A stretch of DNA of 64,000 bases from CAWEEP01 sp963808125 (GCA_963808125.1 CAWEEP010000007.1:1-64000), one strand, 5' to 3'. Numbered from the stretch's first letter, positions 1 through 11,997 are shown. A program made the numbers and translations. The notes: generated by a model from the letters alone, not told the origin.

Positions 1-161
1 CGACGAGCCCGGGCCGCAGGTTGAGGTACACCACCTGGGCGGACGGGGGAGAACCCGGTAAAGAAGGGATAATTGCCGTCGGCGATCAGCACGCGTGACC
101 CGTGACCCGCGCTTCCAAGGGCGGCGAGGATCTCGGGGTGAAGCAGTCTCGTTTTCAGCAT
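1..161 (-). CDS. RbsD/FucU-family sugar mutarotase, partial
   Basis: This is the first ~54 codons of an RbsD/FucU protein, which interconverts sugar anomers (ribose pyranase or fucose mutarotase activity) before phosphorylation. The frame begins MLKTRLLHPEILAALGSAGH and contains LIADGNYPF, the family's N-terminal signature. The ATG (159-161) has a GGAAGG Shine-Dalgarno just upstream. At about 50-57 the frame slips by one base: the expected VVYLNLRPGLV continues in a second frame. The gene runs off the window edge, so its C-terminus is unseen. The nearby kinase and SDR suggest a sugar-acid utilisation locus. Ribose versus fucose specificity cannot be told from this fragment. Confidence 0.8.
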   Translation of the reverse strand, partial: MLKTRLLHPEILAALGSAGHGSRVLIADGNYPFFTGFSPVRPGGVPQPAARAR

Positions 162-279
162 CGTGGTCCTTCCTTTCCGAAGCTTTGTACAGACCCGAAG
201 CATTGCACAGAAGCGCGGGCGCCATGTCTTGCCTATCGGGCAGCGGCGAAACGCGATAGAATCCGCTGGGAAGGAAGCC

Positions 280-1115
280 ATGAAACACGACGAGTACACT
301 TTCACCATCCCGTCCGGGCAAAACGATCTGCGCGGAGTCCTGGGCGCCGGACGGCAGGGCGCGCGCGGCAATCGCCGCGGTGCATGGATTCGGGGAGCAC
401 ACGGGACGGTACCGCCACGTCGCGGAGCGGTTCGTCGGCGCCGGCTTCCTCTTTGCCTGCATGGACCTTCCCGGCCACGGCCGGACGGACGCGACGCATG
501 GCGACACGACCTTCACCCTTCTTCTCGATGCCGTCGGCGGGCACATGGCGGAGACGCGTCGAAGGAGCACCGGGCTCCCGCTCGTCCTCTACGGGCACAG
601 CCTCGGTGGCGCGCTGGTGCTGAGGTACTGCCTGGAGCGAAAGGCGGACCTTGTCTGTGTCATTGCCTCCAGCCCGCTGGTAAGGCCGTTCGTCTCCCCT
701 CCGGCGCATGAAAGTCACCATGGCGAAGCTCATGCGGAGGCTCCTGCCGTCACTGATCCTGCGCAACCCGGTGGAGCTCGCCGCGCTCAGCCGCGACCCG
801 GCCGTGGTGGAGGCGGCGCGGACAGACCCGCAGTACCACAACCTGATCTCCACGCGCTTCGGGTGGGACCTGCTGCAGAACATGGACTGGCTCGCGTCCC
901 AGGCGGGGCGGTTCCCGCTGCCCCTCCTGCTCATGCAGGGGACCGCCGACAGGGTGGTGGATCCGCAGGCGTCACTGGATCTTGTCGCCCGGCTCCAGGG
1001 CGACATCACCCTGAAGACCTGGGACGGTTTCTACCACGAGCTTCACAACGAACCGGAGAGGAACCAGGTCATCGATTTCATGGTCGACTGGGTGAACCGG
1101 CGCCTTCCGGCGTAG
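280..1115 (+). CDS. Alpha/beta hydrolase, monoacylglycerol-lipase type (two frameshifts)
   Basis: Serine hydrolase of the Hydrolase_4 (monoglyceride lipase) group. The start ATG at 280 follows a GGAAGG ribosome site. HGFGEHTGRYRHVAERF is the oxyanion/cap region, GHSLGGAL carries the nucleophile Ser, GTADRVVDP the Asp, and FYHELHNE the His, so the triad is intact. The coding sequence changes frame near 345-380 and again near 700, giving three frames whose products join into one normal ~275-residue protein. It is convergent with the SDR gene, with 19 bases between the two stop codons. Substrate (mono- or lysophospholipid glyceride) is inferred from family only. Confidence 0.8.
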
Positions 1116-1134
1116 AGGCCGGCGTCGGTCCGCG

Positions 1135-1950
1135 TCAGATGTTGTCGACCAGGAATCCGCCGTCCACGGGCACGCAGGTGCCGGTGACGAATCCCGATGC
1201 CTTCTCACTGGCCAGGAAGATGACGGCGCCGGGCAGGTCCGACGGCTCTCCGAAACGCCCGAACGGCGTGCGCGCGATGATGTCCTTTCCGCGCTGCGTG
1301 AGGGAGCCGGTCTTCTCATCCACCAGCAGGGCCCTGTTCTGCTTGCCGACGAAGAACCCCGGGGCAATCGCGTTCACGCGGATCCCGTGCTGGGCGAACT
1401 CCTTCGCCGCCGCCATGGTGAGGGTCAGCACGCCGGCCTTGGCGGCGTCATAGGCCCAGGCACCGGAAAGCGGGACATAGGAGGACATGGAGCACAGGTT
1501 GATGATGGAGCCCTTCTGGCCCTTCTCGATCCAGTGCCGGAGAGAAGACCTTTGTCGGGACCATGCACCCGGCAACGTAGATTGAGCTTGACGACATCCT
1601 CGAAGACGGCCATGTCGGTGTCCACGAAGGCGCTCTTTCCCCTGTTGCCCCCGATGCCGTTGATCAGCACGTCCACGCGCGTGAATCGCTCCGCCGTCCG
1701 CGCAATCGCCTCCCGAGGGAGGTCTCACTGGTGGCATCCGCGACCACCCAGGCGACACGGCCTTGCGCCGCCCGCGGCCCCGATACGGCCCGCCGCTTCC
1801 TTGAGGGTATCCTCGTGCCGTCCCCAGAGACAGATGTTCGCCCCCGCCCGCGCAAGCGCCTCCGCCATGCCGCCGGCAAGGACGCCGCTTCCTCCGGTCA
1901 GGACAACGGTCCTCCCCGGAAAGACCGAACAGATCGTCGAGATATCCCAC
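1135..1950 (-). CDS. SDR-family oxidoreductase, D-mannonate oxidoreductase-like (frameshifted)
   Basis: Short-chain dehydrogenase. The GTG start at 1950 is fixed by a perfect AGGAGG five bases upstream. The protein opens MGYLDDLFGLSG and has the cofactor loop TGGSGVLAGGMAEAL, an NGIGGN segment, the catalytic region SMSSYVPLSGAWAYDAAKAG (Ser, YxxxK) and a C-terminus ending VPVDGGFLVDNI. The C-terminal DEKTGSLTQRGKDIIARTPF block is typical of SDR mannonate/fructuronate reductases. At least three frame changes (about 1545, 1665-1700 and 1755-1800) split it. It starts 8 bases after the kinase stop, so the two are co-transcribed. Likely role: hexuronate or sugar-acid catabolism leading to KDG. Confidence 0.82.
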   Translation of the reverse strand: MGYLDDLFGLSGEDRCPDRRKRRPCRRHGGGACAGGGEHLSLGTARGYPQGSGGPYRGRGRRKAVSPGWSRMPPVRPPSGGDCADGGAIHARGRADQRHRGQQGKERLRGHRHGRLRGCRQAQSTLPGAWSRQRSSLRHWIEKGQKGSIINLCSMSSYVPLSGAWAYDAAKAGVLTLTMAAAKEFAQHGIRVNAIAPGFFVGKQNRALLVDEKTGSLTQRGKDIIARTPFGRFGEPSDLPGAVIFLASEKASGFVTGTCVPVDGGFLVDNI

Positions 1951-1958
1951 GGTGCCTC

Positions 1959-3053
1959 CTACCTCGCCACCCGCGCCCCGCCGCCCATGGCGAGGGCGCG
2001 CACCTGGTCCAGGCGGGCCATGCTGATGTCCCCCGGGTACGTCGTGAGCAGCGCGCCGTGCGCCCACCCGAGCCGCAGCGCGGTCTCCGGCGTCTCCCCG
2101 GTGAGAAGCCCGTAGATCAGCCCCGATGCGAACCCGTCGCCCCGCCGATGCGGTCATAGACGTCGAGCTCCATCTCCTCCGTCTCATGGAACTTCCCGTC
2201 GCACCACAACACGGCCTTCCACAGGTGCCGCGACGCGGAGCGCACCTCCCGGAGGGTCGTGGCGATGACCCGCAGCCCGGGGTACTGCGCCCGGGTCCGC
2301 TCGATCATACCGTGGAAGCTGCGCGTGTCGAGCTTCGGCTGCGCCGAGGAAACCTCCGGCCCGGCGATTCCCAGGCCGAGCTGGAGGTCCTCCTCGTTCC
2401 CGATGAGCACGTCGGCGCAGGAGACGATGCTGCGGTTCACCTGCAGGGCGCGGGCGGAGCCTCCCTCCGACGCGTCCCAGAGCTTCTTCCTGTAGTTCAG
2501 GTCATAGGACACCACGGTCCCGGCGCGGTGCGCGGCCTTCATTCCTTCCTCGATGAGGGCGGAGGTGGAAGGTGAAAGCGATGCGAAGATGCCGCCGGAG
2601 TGGAACCAGCGCGCTCCCCGGATCTCCAGCAGGTCCCGCCAGTCGAAGTCCCCCGGTGCCAGCAGCGCCCCCGCCTCGTTGGCACGGTCGTACCAGACCT
2701 TCCGGCCCGCGCACGCCGATGCCACGGTCCGAGTAGGTGTTGGCGATGCGCGGGCCGCGCACGCCGTCGTAGGGGAACCACTTGTAGTGGGCGGCCACGC
2801 CGGCACGCCGGACCTGGGATTCCACCCACCACCCCGGCGGGTACTGCACGTTCGCGCTCGCCACCGCGGTGCGCAGGCGGAAGCACGCGGCGAGGTTCGC
2901 GGCGGGATTGTACTCGGCTCCCGAGCAGTGACGCTGGAACTGGTCCGCCTCGTGCAGTGGAACGAGGCCCGGATCGAACCTCTGCACAAGCGCGCCCAGC
3001 GCCAGGAAGTCGTACTGGCAGCTCTTCGGGTCTCTCAGCTCAAGCGTGGCCAT
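1959..3053 (-). CDS. PfkB-family sugar kinase, KDG-kinase-like (frameshifted)
   Basis: Ribokinase-family kinase most like 2-dehydro-3-deoxygluconate kinases. ATG at 3053 gives MATLELRDPKSCQYDFLALG. Substrate and lid segments follow (NPAANLAACFRLRTAVAS, WFHSGGIFASLS, SYDLNYRKKLW). The catalytic GGGDGFASGLIYG motif, with the base Asp, appears only after correcting a missing G near 2143. A second frame change lies near 2710. The C-terminus ends at TAG 1959-1961 after MARLDQVRALAMGGG. It is upstream of and coupled to the SDR gene, and divergent from the esterase. KDG as substrate is inferred from similarity and the SDR partner. Confidence 0.82.
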
Positions 3054-3297
3054 CGATTCCCCCCATGACTGTTTTGGGCACCGTCCCCGTGCGGTCACAC
3101 GGGCCTGGTGCCGCCAGATCGTATCATGAAGGGTGCGGCTTTTGCATCGTGCCGGGGCTGTGCCTGGGGCATGCGGGGCCGGGCAGTCGGCGCCAGGCCC
3201 ACAGTGCCGGGCCTGCATTCCTTGTCACTCGCCATCGTCCCGGTTTAGACTCCCGACGCCGTTCAAACGGCGGGCGGGTGCATCCGCGGGAGGAACC

Positions 3298-3955
3298 ATG
3301 GATCGGGGCAACCCACATCAGGGCCAGCCGGTGCTGGCAACGGGGGAAGAGCTTTCGAAGGCGAAAGGGGCCGTCATCCTCCTTCATGGAAGGGGCGCGT
3401 CGGCGGAAGACATCCTCGGGCTCTCCGACGCAATCGAGCTGCCCGGCCTCGCGTGGCTCGCTCCGCAGGCGGCCGGCCACGTCTGGCTGCCCAGCAATTT
3501 CTACAAGCCGATCTCCGACAACGAGCCGTGGTTGTCCTCCGCCCTCGCTGTGGTGGACGGCCTCGTGCGGGCCATCGCCGCGGCCGGCATCCCTGCCGGG
3601 AGGACCTTCGTGGGGGGCTTTTCACAAGGCGCGTGCCTGACGGCGGAATATGCCCTGCGGCACCCGCTGCGCTGGGGTGGCATCTTCGTGCTGAGCGGAT
3701 CCTCCCTGGGGCCGGCCGGTGACCGTGAGGCCGATCTGCTGCGGCCGTGCCGGATCCTTCGAGGGAACGCCGGTGATCGTTTCCTGCGGAGACCCGGACC
3801 CGTACTTCGACGTACCGAGCGTCCACAGGACCGCCGCTCAGTTCCGGGAGCGCGGCGCCACGGTGCAGGAACGGCTCGTCCCGGGGCTGGGCCACCAGGT
3901 GAGCGACGAAGCGCTGGAGATGTGCCGGGCGGTCATTGAATCCGCGCTGGCCTGA
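3298..3955 (+). CDS. Carboxylesterase/phospholipase-like alpha/beta hydrolase (one frameshift)
   Basis: Small serine hydrolase of the phospholipase/carboxylesterase (YpfH-like) family. ATG at 3298 follows GGGAGGAA. AVILLHGRGASAEDIL is the oxyanion region, VGGFSQGACLTAEYAL holds the nucleophile elbow, SCGDPDPY the Asp and GLGHQVSDE the His. The frame shifts by one base near 3745 between LSGSSLGPAGD and the FEGTPVIVSCGD strand. The assembled length of about 218 residues is normal for the family. It is divergent from the KdgK-like gene across a 244-base intergenic stretch in which I see no other gene. Substrate is unknown. Confidence 0.8.
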
Positions 3956-4027
3956 AGGCGGGAGCGGGTCCGTGCGCCCTGTCACCGTGGATGACGGGAG
4001 TGGGTACCATGTGATACCGTCCACTCC

Positions 4028-4410
4028 ATGCGGCATCAGCGAATAGCGGTTCCCCGGCTTCTCCTCCTGCTCATGCTTGCCGTCGGCCCCGTGCTCAGCG
4101 CGCCGGCGCAGCTTTCGGTGAGCCTTGTCCCGGATAGCGTCTCCGTGGCCGGAGGAGCGCTCCTGGCGGCGGCGAGCCTGGGCTTTCACGCGTCCACCCA
4201 GGAGCTGCCCGTCGACATCGACCTGGTCAATGGGTTCGACCGGCTGGCCATGTTCGGGTATTCCAAGGGGCTCGACCGGGCGAGCGACTATGTTTCGGCC
4301 GCGGCCGTGGTTCTGCCCCTCGCGCTTGCCTTCGGAATCGGCCAGGACCAGTCGATTGCGGCCGGTGTCATCTACCTGGAAGTCATGTCCAACGCCTTTT
4401 TCGCAAAGAA
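4028..4410 (+). pseudogene. Membrane PAP2-phosphatase-like N-terminal fragment
   Basis: Reading from ATG 4028, the protein has a signal-type hydrophobic N-terminus (RLLLLLMLAVGPVLSAPAQ). It continues VNGFDRLAMFGYSKGLDRAS and a hydrophobic helix (YVSAAAVVLPLALAFGIG), then MSNAFFAKN. The DRLAMFxYSKxLD pattern resembles the N-termini of spirochaetal PAP2-type phosphatases. The homology stops at about 4410, well before any PAP2 catalytic motif could occur, and the next bases belong to a LigD gene on the other strand. The gene is therefore truncated by a rearrangement or a chimeric join. Family call is moderate; the truncation is clear. Confidence 0.5.
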
Positions 4411-5133
4411 CAGACGGGGGCGGCGTGGACGCTGCCTGCCTGCGCGTGCGCCGCCTCCCGTGCGCTTCGGCGCCGAGCACGGTCGCGCTCACGCGGATCG
4501 CCCCCTCCCTGGGCGGCGATCGCGTCCAGGGTCCGACCGCTCTTCACCGAGCCGTCGTGGTCCGCGGCGTCGTGGCCGTCGAGGGCGGCCTCGTCCCGCT
4601 TCTTGATGAGAAGGAAGCTCCGCTGGGCTTCGGCGGCGCCGGCGGAACGCGGGGCGCGATCCACGATCCGCACGAGGGCGAATTCGCCGGCCAGCTTCTC
4701 CCCGGAGAGCCTGGAATTCTATGTCGCCCCGGGCGATCTGGGCATCGGGATCCGTGCCTGACTTTGCGGGTCCAGCTGAAGGTGCCTGGTGCTCCCAGAG
4801 CTCCACCGTCCCCATGCCGTACCCGGATGGGATGACCCCCTCGAAGTCGCCGTAGTCGAGGGGGTGGTCCTCGGTACCTGGACGGCCAGCCGCTTGCGGG
4901 ACGGGTCCAGGGGAGGGGCCCCTGGGAACGGCCCAGGAGAGCAGCACGCCCCCATGCTCCAGGCGGAAGTCGTAGTGGAGCCGCGTCGCCCGGTGCATCT
5001 GGACGCAGTAGCGCTGGCCCTGGGGGAGCTGGCGCCAGAGGTCGGCGGCCTCGGGCGGGGCTCCGGGCCGGTCCCCGTCGGGCTCGGGCGTCTCCGTGAA
5101 ATCGCGCTTGCGCCGGTACTCCTCGAGGCCCAT
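4411..5133 (-). CDS. DNA ligase D 3'-phosphoesterase domain (frameshifted, 3' end cut)
   Basis: N-terminal phosphoesterase (PE) domain of LigD-type end-joining proteins, which trims 3' ends at double-strand breaks. ATG at 5133 gives MGLEEYRRKRDFTETPEPDG, then RYCVQMHRATRLHYDFRLEH (active-site His/Arg/Asp cluster), LLSWAVPRGPS, DHPLDYGDFEGVIPSGYGMG and, in another frame, RSFLLIKKRDEAALDGHDAA with SGRTLDAIAAQ. These are the canonical PE blocks in order. Frame changes occur near 4870, 4740-4800 and 4640-4690. After the linker (about 4410) the sequence passes into an unrelated gene, so a ligase or polymerase domain cannot be seen. It may be a stand-alone PE protein or a truncated LigD. Confidence 0.8.
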
Positions 5134-5421
5134 CCGGCAAGCCTAGCGCCGGCCTTTCGAAAGGGCGGAAAGGAGGGGTTCGGGGCCGGCTTCCCGCAGG
5201 GCGCTGGAAGGGCCCCCTGAGCCCGCCCGGTGGACCCCCCAACTGGTAGAATTGCACTCACAGATATCCCTCCACGTCCATGCTGCAGCGACGCCGCGGA
5301 CAGGGCCCGACAGAACGATTTCCCGTCAGATAGATATGGCCTCGAACGGCTGCCGCGAGGAACCCTCCTGACCCAGACAACGACGCCGATTGCCAGCGAT
5401 TCCCCCCACGGCGAAGAGCCT

Positions 5422-7341
5422 GTGGCCGACGAAGGCGACGCCTACTCGGCAGCGCAGCTGACCGCTCTGAAGGGGCTGGAACCGGCCCGCCGGCGACCCG
5501 GGATGTACATCGGGTCCACCGACACGCGAGGCCTTCACCACCTGGTCCGCGAGATCGTCGACAACTCCATCGACGAGGCCATGGCCGGGTTCTGCGACAC
5601 CATCCTGGTCACCCTCCACACCGACGGGTCTGTCTCGGTCATGGACAACGGCCGCGGCATCCCCGTGGACATGCATCCCACGGAGAAGAAGGTCGGGCTG
5701 GAGCTGGTGCTCACCGAGCTCCACGCCGGCGGTAAGTTCGGCGGCGGCGGCTACAAGGTCTCGGGTGGCCTCCACGGTGTCGGCGCCTCGGTGGTCAACG
5801 CCCTCAGCGAGCGCCTCCTCGCCGAGGTCCACAAGGACGGCCACATCTACCGGCAGTCCTATCGACGCGGTGTGCCAGACGGGCCGATGAAGGTCGTCGG
5901 CGACACGAAGCTTCGCGGCACGATGATCCGGTGGTGGGCCGACCCCCAGATCTTCCCTGAGCGCGAGTACAGCTGGGAGACGATCTCCGACCGCCTGCGC
6001 GAGCTGGCCTTCCTCACCAAGGGGGTCGGCCTGACTCTGGTCGACGAGGGCCAGGAACTCAGCTACACGTTCTACTTCGAGGGCGGCATCAAGGCCTTCG
6101 TCCACTACCTGAACGCCAACCGCAACGTCATCAACAGCCAGCCGATGTATGTGGAACGGGCGATCGAGGGCACGCTGGTGGAGATCGCCGTCCAGTACCA
6201 GAACTCCGCGTTCACCGAGCACGTCCTCGCCTACGCCAACAACATCAACACCGAGGAGGGCGGCGCCCACTTGACGGGCTTCCGTTCGGCCCTCACCTCG
6301 ACGCTGAACAAGTACGCCCGCAAGGCGGCGATCCTCAAGGAGAACGATCCCAACCTGAGCGGCGACGATGTCCGCGACGGGCTGACGGCGGTCATCAGCG
6401 TCAAGCTCCAGGATCCCCAATTCGAGGGCCAGACCAAGACCAAGCTGGGCAACAGCGAGGTCACCGGCCAGGTCTCGATGGTGCTGAGCGATGCGCTGAT
6501 GCAGTACCTCGACGAGAACCCTGCCGACGCGAAGCGGATCATCGAGCAGTCGCTGACGGCGGCGCGCGCGCGCCAAGCCGCGGCTCGGGCCCGCGAGCTG
6601 GTCCAGCGCAAGTCGCTCCTAGAGTCAGCCACGCTGCCGGGAAAGCTGGCCGACTGTAGTGAGCGCGACCCGGAGCACTGCGAGCTGTTCATCGTCGAGG
6701 GCGACAGCGCGGGCGGCTCGGCCAAACAGGGCCGCGAACGCCGCAATCAGGCGATCCTGCCGCTCCGCGGCAAGATCCTCAATGTCGAGAAGGCCCGGGC
6801 CGACAAGATCCTCGGCAACGAGGAGATCAAGAACCTCATCACAGCGTTGGGGGCCGGCTTCGGGGACACCATGAGCATGGAACGTCTCCGCTATCACCGG
6901 ATCGTGCTGATGGCCGACGCCGACGTGGACGGCTCCCACATCCGCACCCTGCTGCTCACCTTCTTCTGGCGGCACCTGCAGCCGGTGATCCTGGGCGGCT
7001 ATCTCTACCTTGCGCAGCCCCCCCTGTACAAGCTGGAGAAGGGAAGCGGCAAGCAGAAGCGCACCGAGTACGCCTACAGCGACACCGAGCGCGACGCCAA
7101 GTCCAAGGAGATGGGCGGGGGCAGGATCGAGGTCCAGCGCTACAAGGGGCTCGGTGAGATGAATCCCGAGGAGCTGTGGGAGACCACCATGGACCCGGCC
7201 AAGCGCATCCTGCTCAAGGTCACGGTCGACGACGTGCTGAAGGCCGACGACATCTTCGACCGGCTGATGGGCTCAGACGTGGAGCCGCGCCGCCGCTTCA
7301 TCCAGACCCACGCGCGATCGGTCCGGAACCTCGATGTCTGA
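5422..7341 (+). CDS. gyrB: DNA gyrase subunit B
   Basis: ATPase subunit of DNA gyrase, which introduces negative supercoils with GyrA. Motifs in order: RRRPGMYIGST, EIVDNSIDEAM (Mg/ATP Glu-Asn), DNGRGIPVDMHP, GGLHGVGASVVNALS (ATP lid), TOPRIM EGDSAGGSAKQGR and MADADVDGSHIRTLLL, and the C-terminal QRYKGLGEMNPEELW. The open frame extends upstream to a GTG at 5230, but the extra 64 residues have no gyrase character. GTG 5422 gives 639 residues, close to the usual size. A TAGAAT box at 5247-5252 would suit a promoter upstream of that start. It heads a gyrB-plsX-gyrA run with only 12 bases before plsX. Confidence 0.96.
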   Translation: MADEGDAYSAAQLTALKGLEPARRRPGMYIGSTDTRGLHHLVREIVDNSIDEAMAGFCDTILVTLHTDGSVSVMDNGRGIPVDMHPTEKKVGLELVLTELHAGGKFGGGGYKVSGGLHGVGASVVNALSERLLAEVHKDGHIYRQSYRRGVPDGPMKVVGDTKLRGTMIRWWADPQIFPEREYSWETISDRLRELAFLTKGVGLTLVDEGQELSYTFYFEGGIKAFVHYLNANRNVINSQPMYVERAIEGTLVEIAVQYQNSAFTEHVLAYANNINTEEGGAHLTGFRSALTSTLNKYARKAAILKENDPNLSGDDVRDGLTAVISVKLQDPQFEGQTKTKLGNSEVTGQVSMVLSDALMQYLDENPADAKRIIEQSLTAARARQAAARARELVQRKSLLESATLPGKLADCSERDPEHCELFIVEGDSAGGSAKQGRERRNQAILPLRGKILNVEKARADKILGNEEIKNLITALGAGFGDTMSMERLRYHRIVLMADADVDGSHIRTLLLTFFWRHLQPVILGGYLYLAQPPLYKLEKGSGKQKRTEYAYSDTERDAKSKEMGGGRIEVQRYKGLGEMNPEELWETTMDPAKRILLKVTVDDVLKADDIFDRLMGSDVEPRRRFIQTHARSVRNLDV

Positions 7342-7353
7342 GGAAGGGGCCTG

Positions 7354-8438
7354 ATGGTGGATCCCGTCGTCGCCGTCGACGCTATGAGCGGCGACAACGA
7401 CCCCCAGGCGGCCGTCTGGGGCGCCGTGGAGGCGTCTCTCCAGAGCGGTCCCCGGGTTCTCCTCGTCGGTGACCCTGCGGCCCTCCGGACATCGTTCGAC
7501 GCCTGGTGCGCCTTCAACCCGGCCAGCTCGGCGCGCGCCCGGCGGCGATGGGAGGAGCAGGTCGAGATCGTCGCCTCGGACGCCGTGATCGGGATGGACG
7601 AGCACCCGGCGCACGCCGTCCGAGCCAAGCGGAACGCGAGCGTCGTCGTCGCCACCCGGCTGATCGCCGAGGGCCGCGCCGGCGCCGCCGTCTCGGCCGG
7701 CAATAGCGGCGCCACCCTGGCGGCCGCCCTCTTCACCCTCAAGCGCGTCGCCGGGGTCGAGCGTCCGGCGATCGGTGCCGCCTTCCCGACCCCCAAGTCC
7801 GACACCTTCCTCCTCGACGTCGGCGCCAACGTCGACTGCAAGCCCGAGTGGCTGCTCCAGTTCGGAGTCATGGGTGGCGTCTACGCGCGGTTGATGATGG
7901 GCGTCGACTCCCCGCGAATCGGGCTGCTGAGCAACGGGGAGGAAGCCGAGAAGGGATCGGATCTTGTCCGCGAGGCGCACCGCCTGCTGGGCGCCTCATC
8001 CGTAGGCTTCACCGGCAACGTCGAGGGCCGCGACCTCTTCAGCGGTGCCTGCGACGTCGTCGTGACCGACGGCTTCACTGGCAATGCCGCCCTCAAGACC
8101 GCGGAGGGCGCGGCCGAGTTCCTGTTCGGAGCGATCTCGCGCCAGGTGCGGTCCTCGCTCACCGGCCGGGTCGGGGGTGCGCTGCTCAAGCCCCGGCTCC
8201 GCCCCATCCGCGATCGGGTCGACTACCGGAAGACGGGCGGAGCCCTGCTGCTGGGTGTTGCCGGTGAGGTCGTCATCGCTCACGGCCGCAGCGACGCCGA
8301 GGCGATGGGCAACGCGGTGCGTGTGGCAGAGCGAGCCATCCGCCAGCAGGTCAGCAGGCGGATCGGGGAGGCGCTGGCGGCGGAGACGGCGGGCGCCGGC
8401 GCCGGCGACGCCTCGGAAAGGGGAGTGTTGAGCCGGTC

Positions 8439-8442
<4 letters not shown>
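7354..8442 (+). CDS. plsX: Phosphate acyltransferase PlsX
   Basis: PlsX makes acyl-phosphate from acyl-ACP, the first committed step of the PlsX/PlsY phosphatidic-acid route at the membrane surface. The 362-residue protein starts MVDPVVAVDAMSGDNDP (the PlsX AxDxMxGDxxP start) and contains AVSAGNSGATLAAAL, DTFLLDVGANVDCKP, GLLSNGEEAEKGSDLV, CDVVVTDGFTGNAALK and DYRKTGGALLLGVAGEVVIA, all signature PlsX blocks. ATG 7354 has an upstream GAGGAAGGGG. Its stop overlaps the gyrA start (ATGA at 8439-8442). Being sandwiched between gyrB and gyrA is unusual; plsX normally sits with rpmF or the fab genes. Confidence 0.93.
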
Positions 8443-10901
<2,459 letters not shown>

Positions 10902-10953
10902 ACTCAGACAGGGGGGGCGGGGGGGCGTCCGCCGTCTAGCGGAAAGAACGCGT

Positions 10954-10985
10954 CGCAGCCACCGGCTCCCGGGCCGGAGGCTGCG
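10954..10985. terminator. Hairpin between convergent gyrA and DUF5679 genes
   Basis: Inverted repeat CGCAGCC-A-CCGGC / GCCGG-A-GGCTGCG with a six-base loop. It lies 52 bases after the gyrA stop and just before the end of the convergent DUF5679 gene. It lacks a T-run, so it may be a bidirectional factor-assisted terminator or an mRNA-end stabiliser. Confidence 0.5.
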
Positions 10986-10998
10986 GCGGGCTCTGGGT

Positions 10999-11151
10999 TC
11001 AGACCTCGGCCTTGCCGATCTTGAAGATCTTGGTGCCGCAGGTCGGGCAGGTGCCGGTGGTGGCCGGCTTGCCGTTCTTCATGGTGATCGCGACCGCGTC
11101 CTTGATCTCCGTTTGTTTCTTGCACTTCAGGCAGTAGCCGGAAACAGCCAT
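10999..11151 (-). CDS. DUF5679 small zinc-ribbon protein
   Basis: A 50-residue protein, MAVSGYCLKCKKQTEIKDA...GTCPTCGTKIFKIGKAEV. Two CxxC pairs (residues 7/10 and about 34/37) form a probable single-zinc ribbon. The TMKNGKPATTGTCPTCGTK block is characteristic of DUF5679, known from Chloroflexota and Actinobacteria. ATG 11151 is preceded by GGAGAG. It is convergent with gyrA. Function is not established; nucleic-acid binding is a guess from the fold. Confidence 0.85.
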   Translation of the reverse strand: MAVSGYCLKCKKQTEIKDAVAITMKNGKPATTGTCPTCGTKIFKIGKAEV

Positions 11152-11283
11152 CTGGTTTCTCTCCCTGGATCGGCGGAACGAGGCCGGGTCCGCCCGGCGA
11201 TCTCGCCCGGGATTGTAAGCAGATGCCGGGCTTCTGGGGGAGATCGGCCGTAACGTTCTCCGGCGGCGCGCCGTATTAGAGGC

Positions 11284-11436
11284 ATGATGCTGCGCCCCAC
11301 CACCCCCCCGACCGAGCCCCGGATCACCGCCGGGTACGGCATGGCCAGCCGCCGTGCCGTCGCCCTCGCGGTCACCGCCATGGCCACGCTGGGCGTCCTG
11401 GTCGTGTGGGGCCTCTCCCTCCTCGTCCAGGGCTGA
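11284..11436 (+). CDS. Small single-pass membrane protein
   Basis: A 50-codon frame, MMLRPTTPPTEPRITAGYGM..., with one clear hydrophobic helix at about residues 24-48 (AVALAVTAMATLGVLVVWGL) and a polar, Pro-rich N-terminus. There is no good ribosome site, but a TATTAG box ends five bases before the ATG, matching the leaderless pattern of this region. I do not recognise a family. It could be a spurious frame, but the hydrophobic segment and GC-rich third positions favour a real small protein. Confidence 0.5.
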   Translation: MMLRPTTPPTEPRITAGYGMASRRAVALAVTAMATLGVLVVWGLSLLVQG

Positions 11437-11574
11437 GGGACGCCGCAGAGGTCCTGCCGCAGTGGCGGCCGCCCCTGGACCGAGGGTCCCGGGCATGCCG
11501 AAGGAGGCCCTGGCCGCACTGTGCGAACGCACCGGACGCCGTCTCCGGAGCGGGGACGGCGCCCGACCGACGGG

Positions 11575-11997
11575 TCAGCCCTCGGCGCCCGCCATGGTGA
11601 TCTGGCCGTTGAAGCTCGCCCCGTCCTCGACGTGGAGCTTGCCGACCCGGATGTTGCCCTGAAGGCTCCCCGAGCCACCCAGGCGGAGGCGCTGCTGCGC
11701 GCTCACCTCGCCCTCGACGCGGCCGCGAATGCTGATGTTGCGGCACTCCAGCCGGGCCTTCACATTGGCCGACGCCTCGATGACGATGTCACCTGTGGTG
11801 ACGACCTCGCCCTCGATGGAGCCGTGGACAACCAGATCGCTGCGTATGATCAACTTGCCTTGAAGGCGGTCATCGGCGCCCAGAGTGACCGTACCGCCGC
11901 TAGAGTTCTCGCCAGCCCGCGAGCGGTCAGACTTCGCCGCCGCGGCGACCTCTTTCGTCTCAGGGCTTCCGTTCACCTTCTCTGCCGCCTGCTCCAT
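11575..11997 (-). CDS. Bactofilin family protein
   Basis: Bactofilins polymerise into cytoskeletal filaments without nucleotide. After a disordered N-terminus of about 40 residues, the protein has the repeating beta-helix pattern (LIIRSDLVVHGSIEGEVVTT, IVIEASANVKARLECRNISI, RGRVEGEVSAQQRLRLGGSG, LQGNIRVGKLHVEDGASFNG), which is diagnostic. ATG 11997 is preferred (AAGGGGTC upstream); a GTG at 12012 would add five residues. Its start codon overlaps that of the divergent methyltransferase in a shared CCATGG. It has no bactofilin-associated peptidase next to it. Confidence 0.88.
   Translation of the reverse strand: MEQAAEKVNGSPETKEVAAAAKSDRSRAGENSSGGTVTLGADDRLQGKLIIRSDLVVHGSIEGEVVTTGDIVIEASANVKARLECRNISIRGRVEGEVSAQQRLRLGGSGSLQGNIRVGKLHVEDGASFNGQITMAGAEG

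Noticed and set aside
5326..6576. Long open frame antisense to gyrB
   Set aside because: No family resemblance; GC-rich codon third positions open the opposite strand. gyrB on the plus strand is certain.
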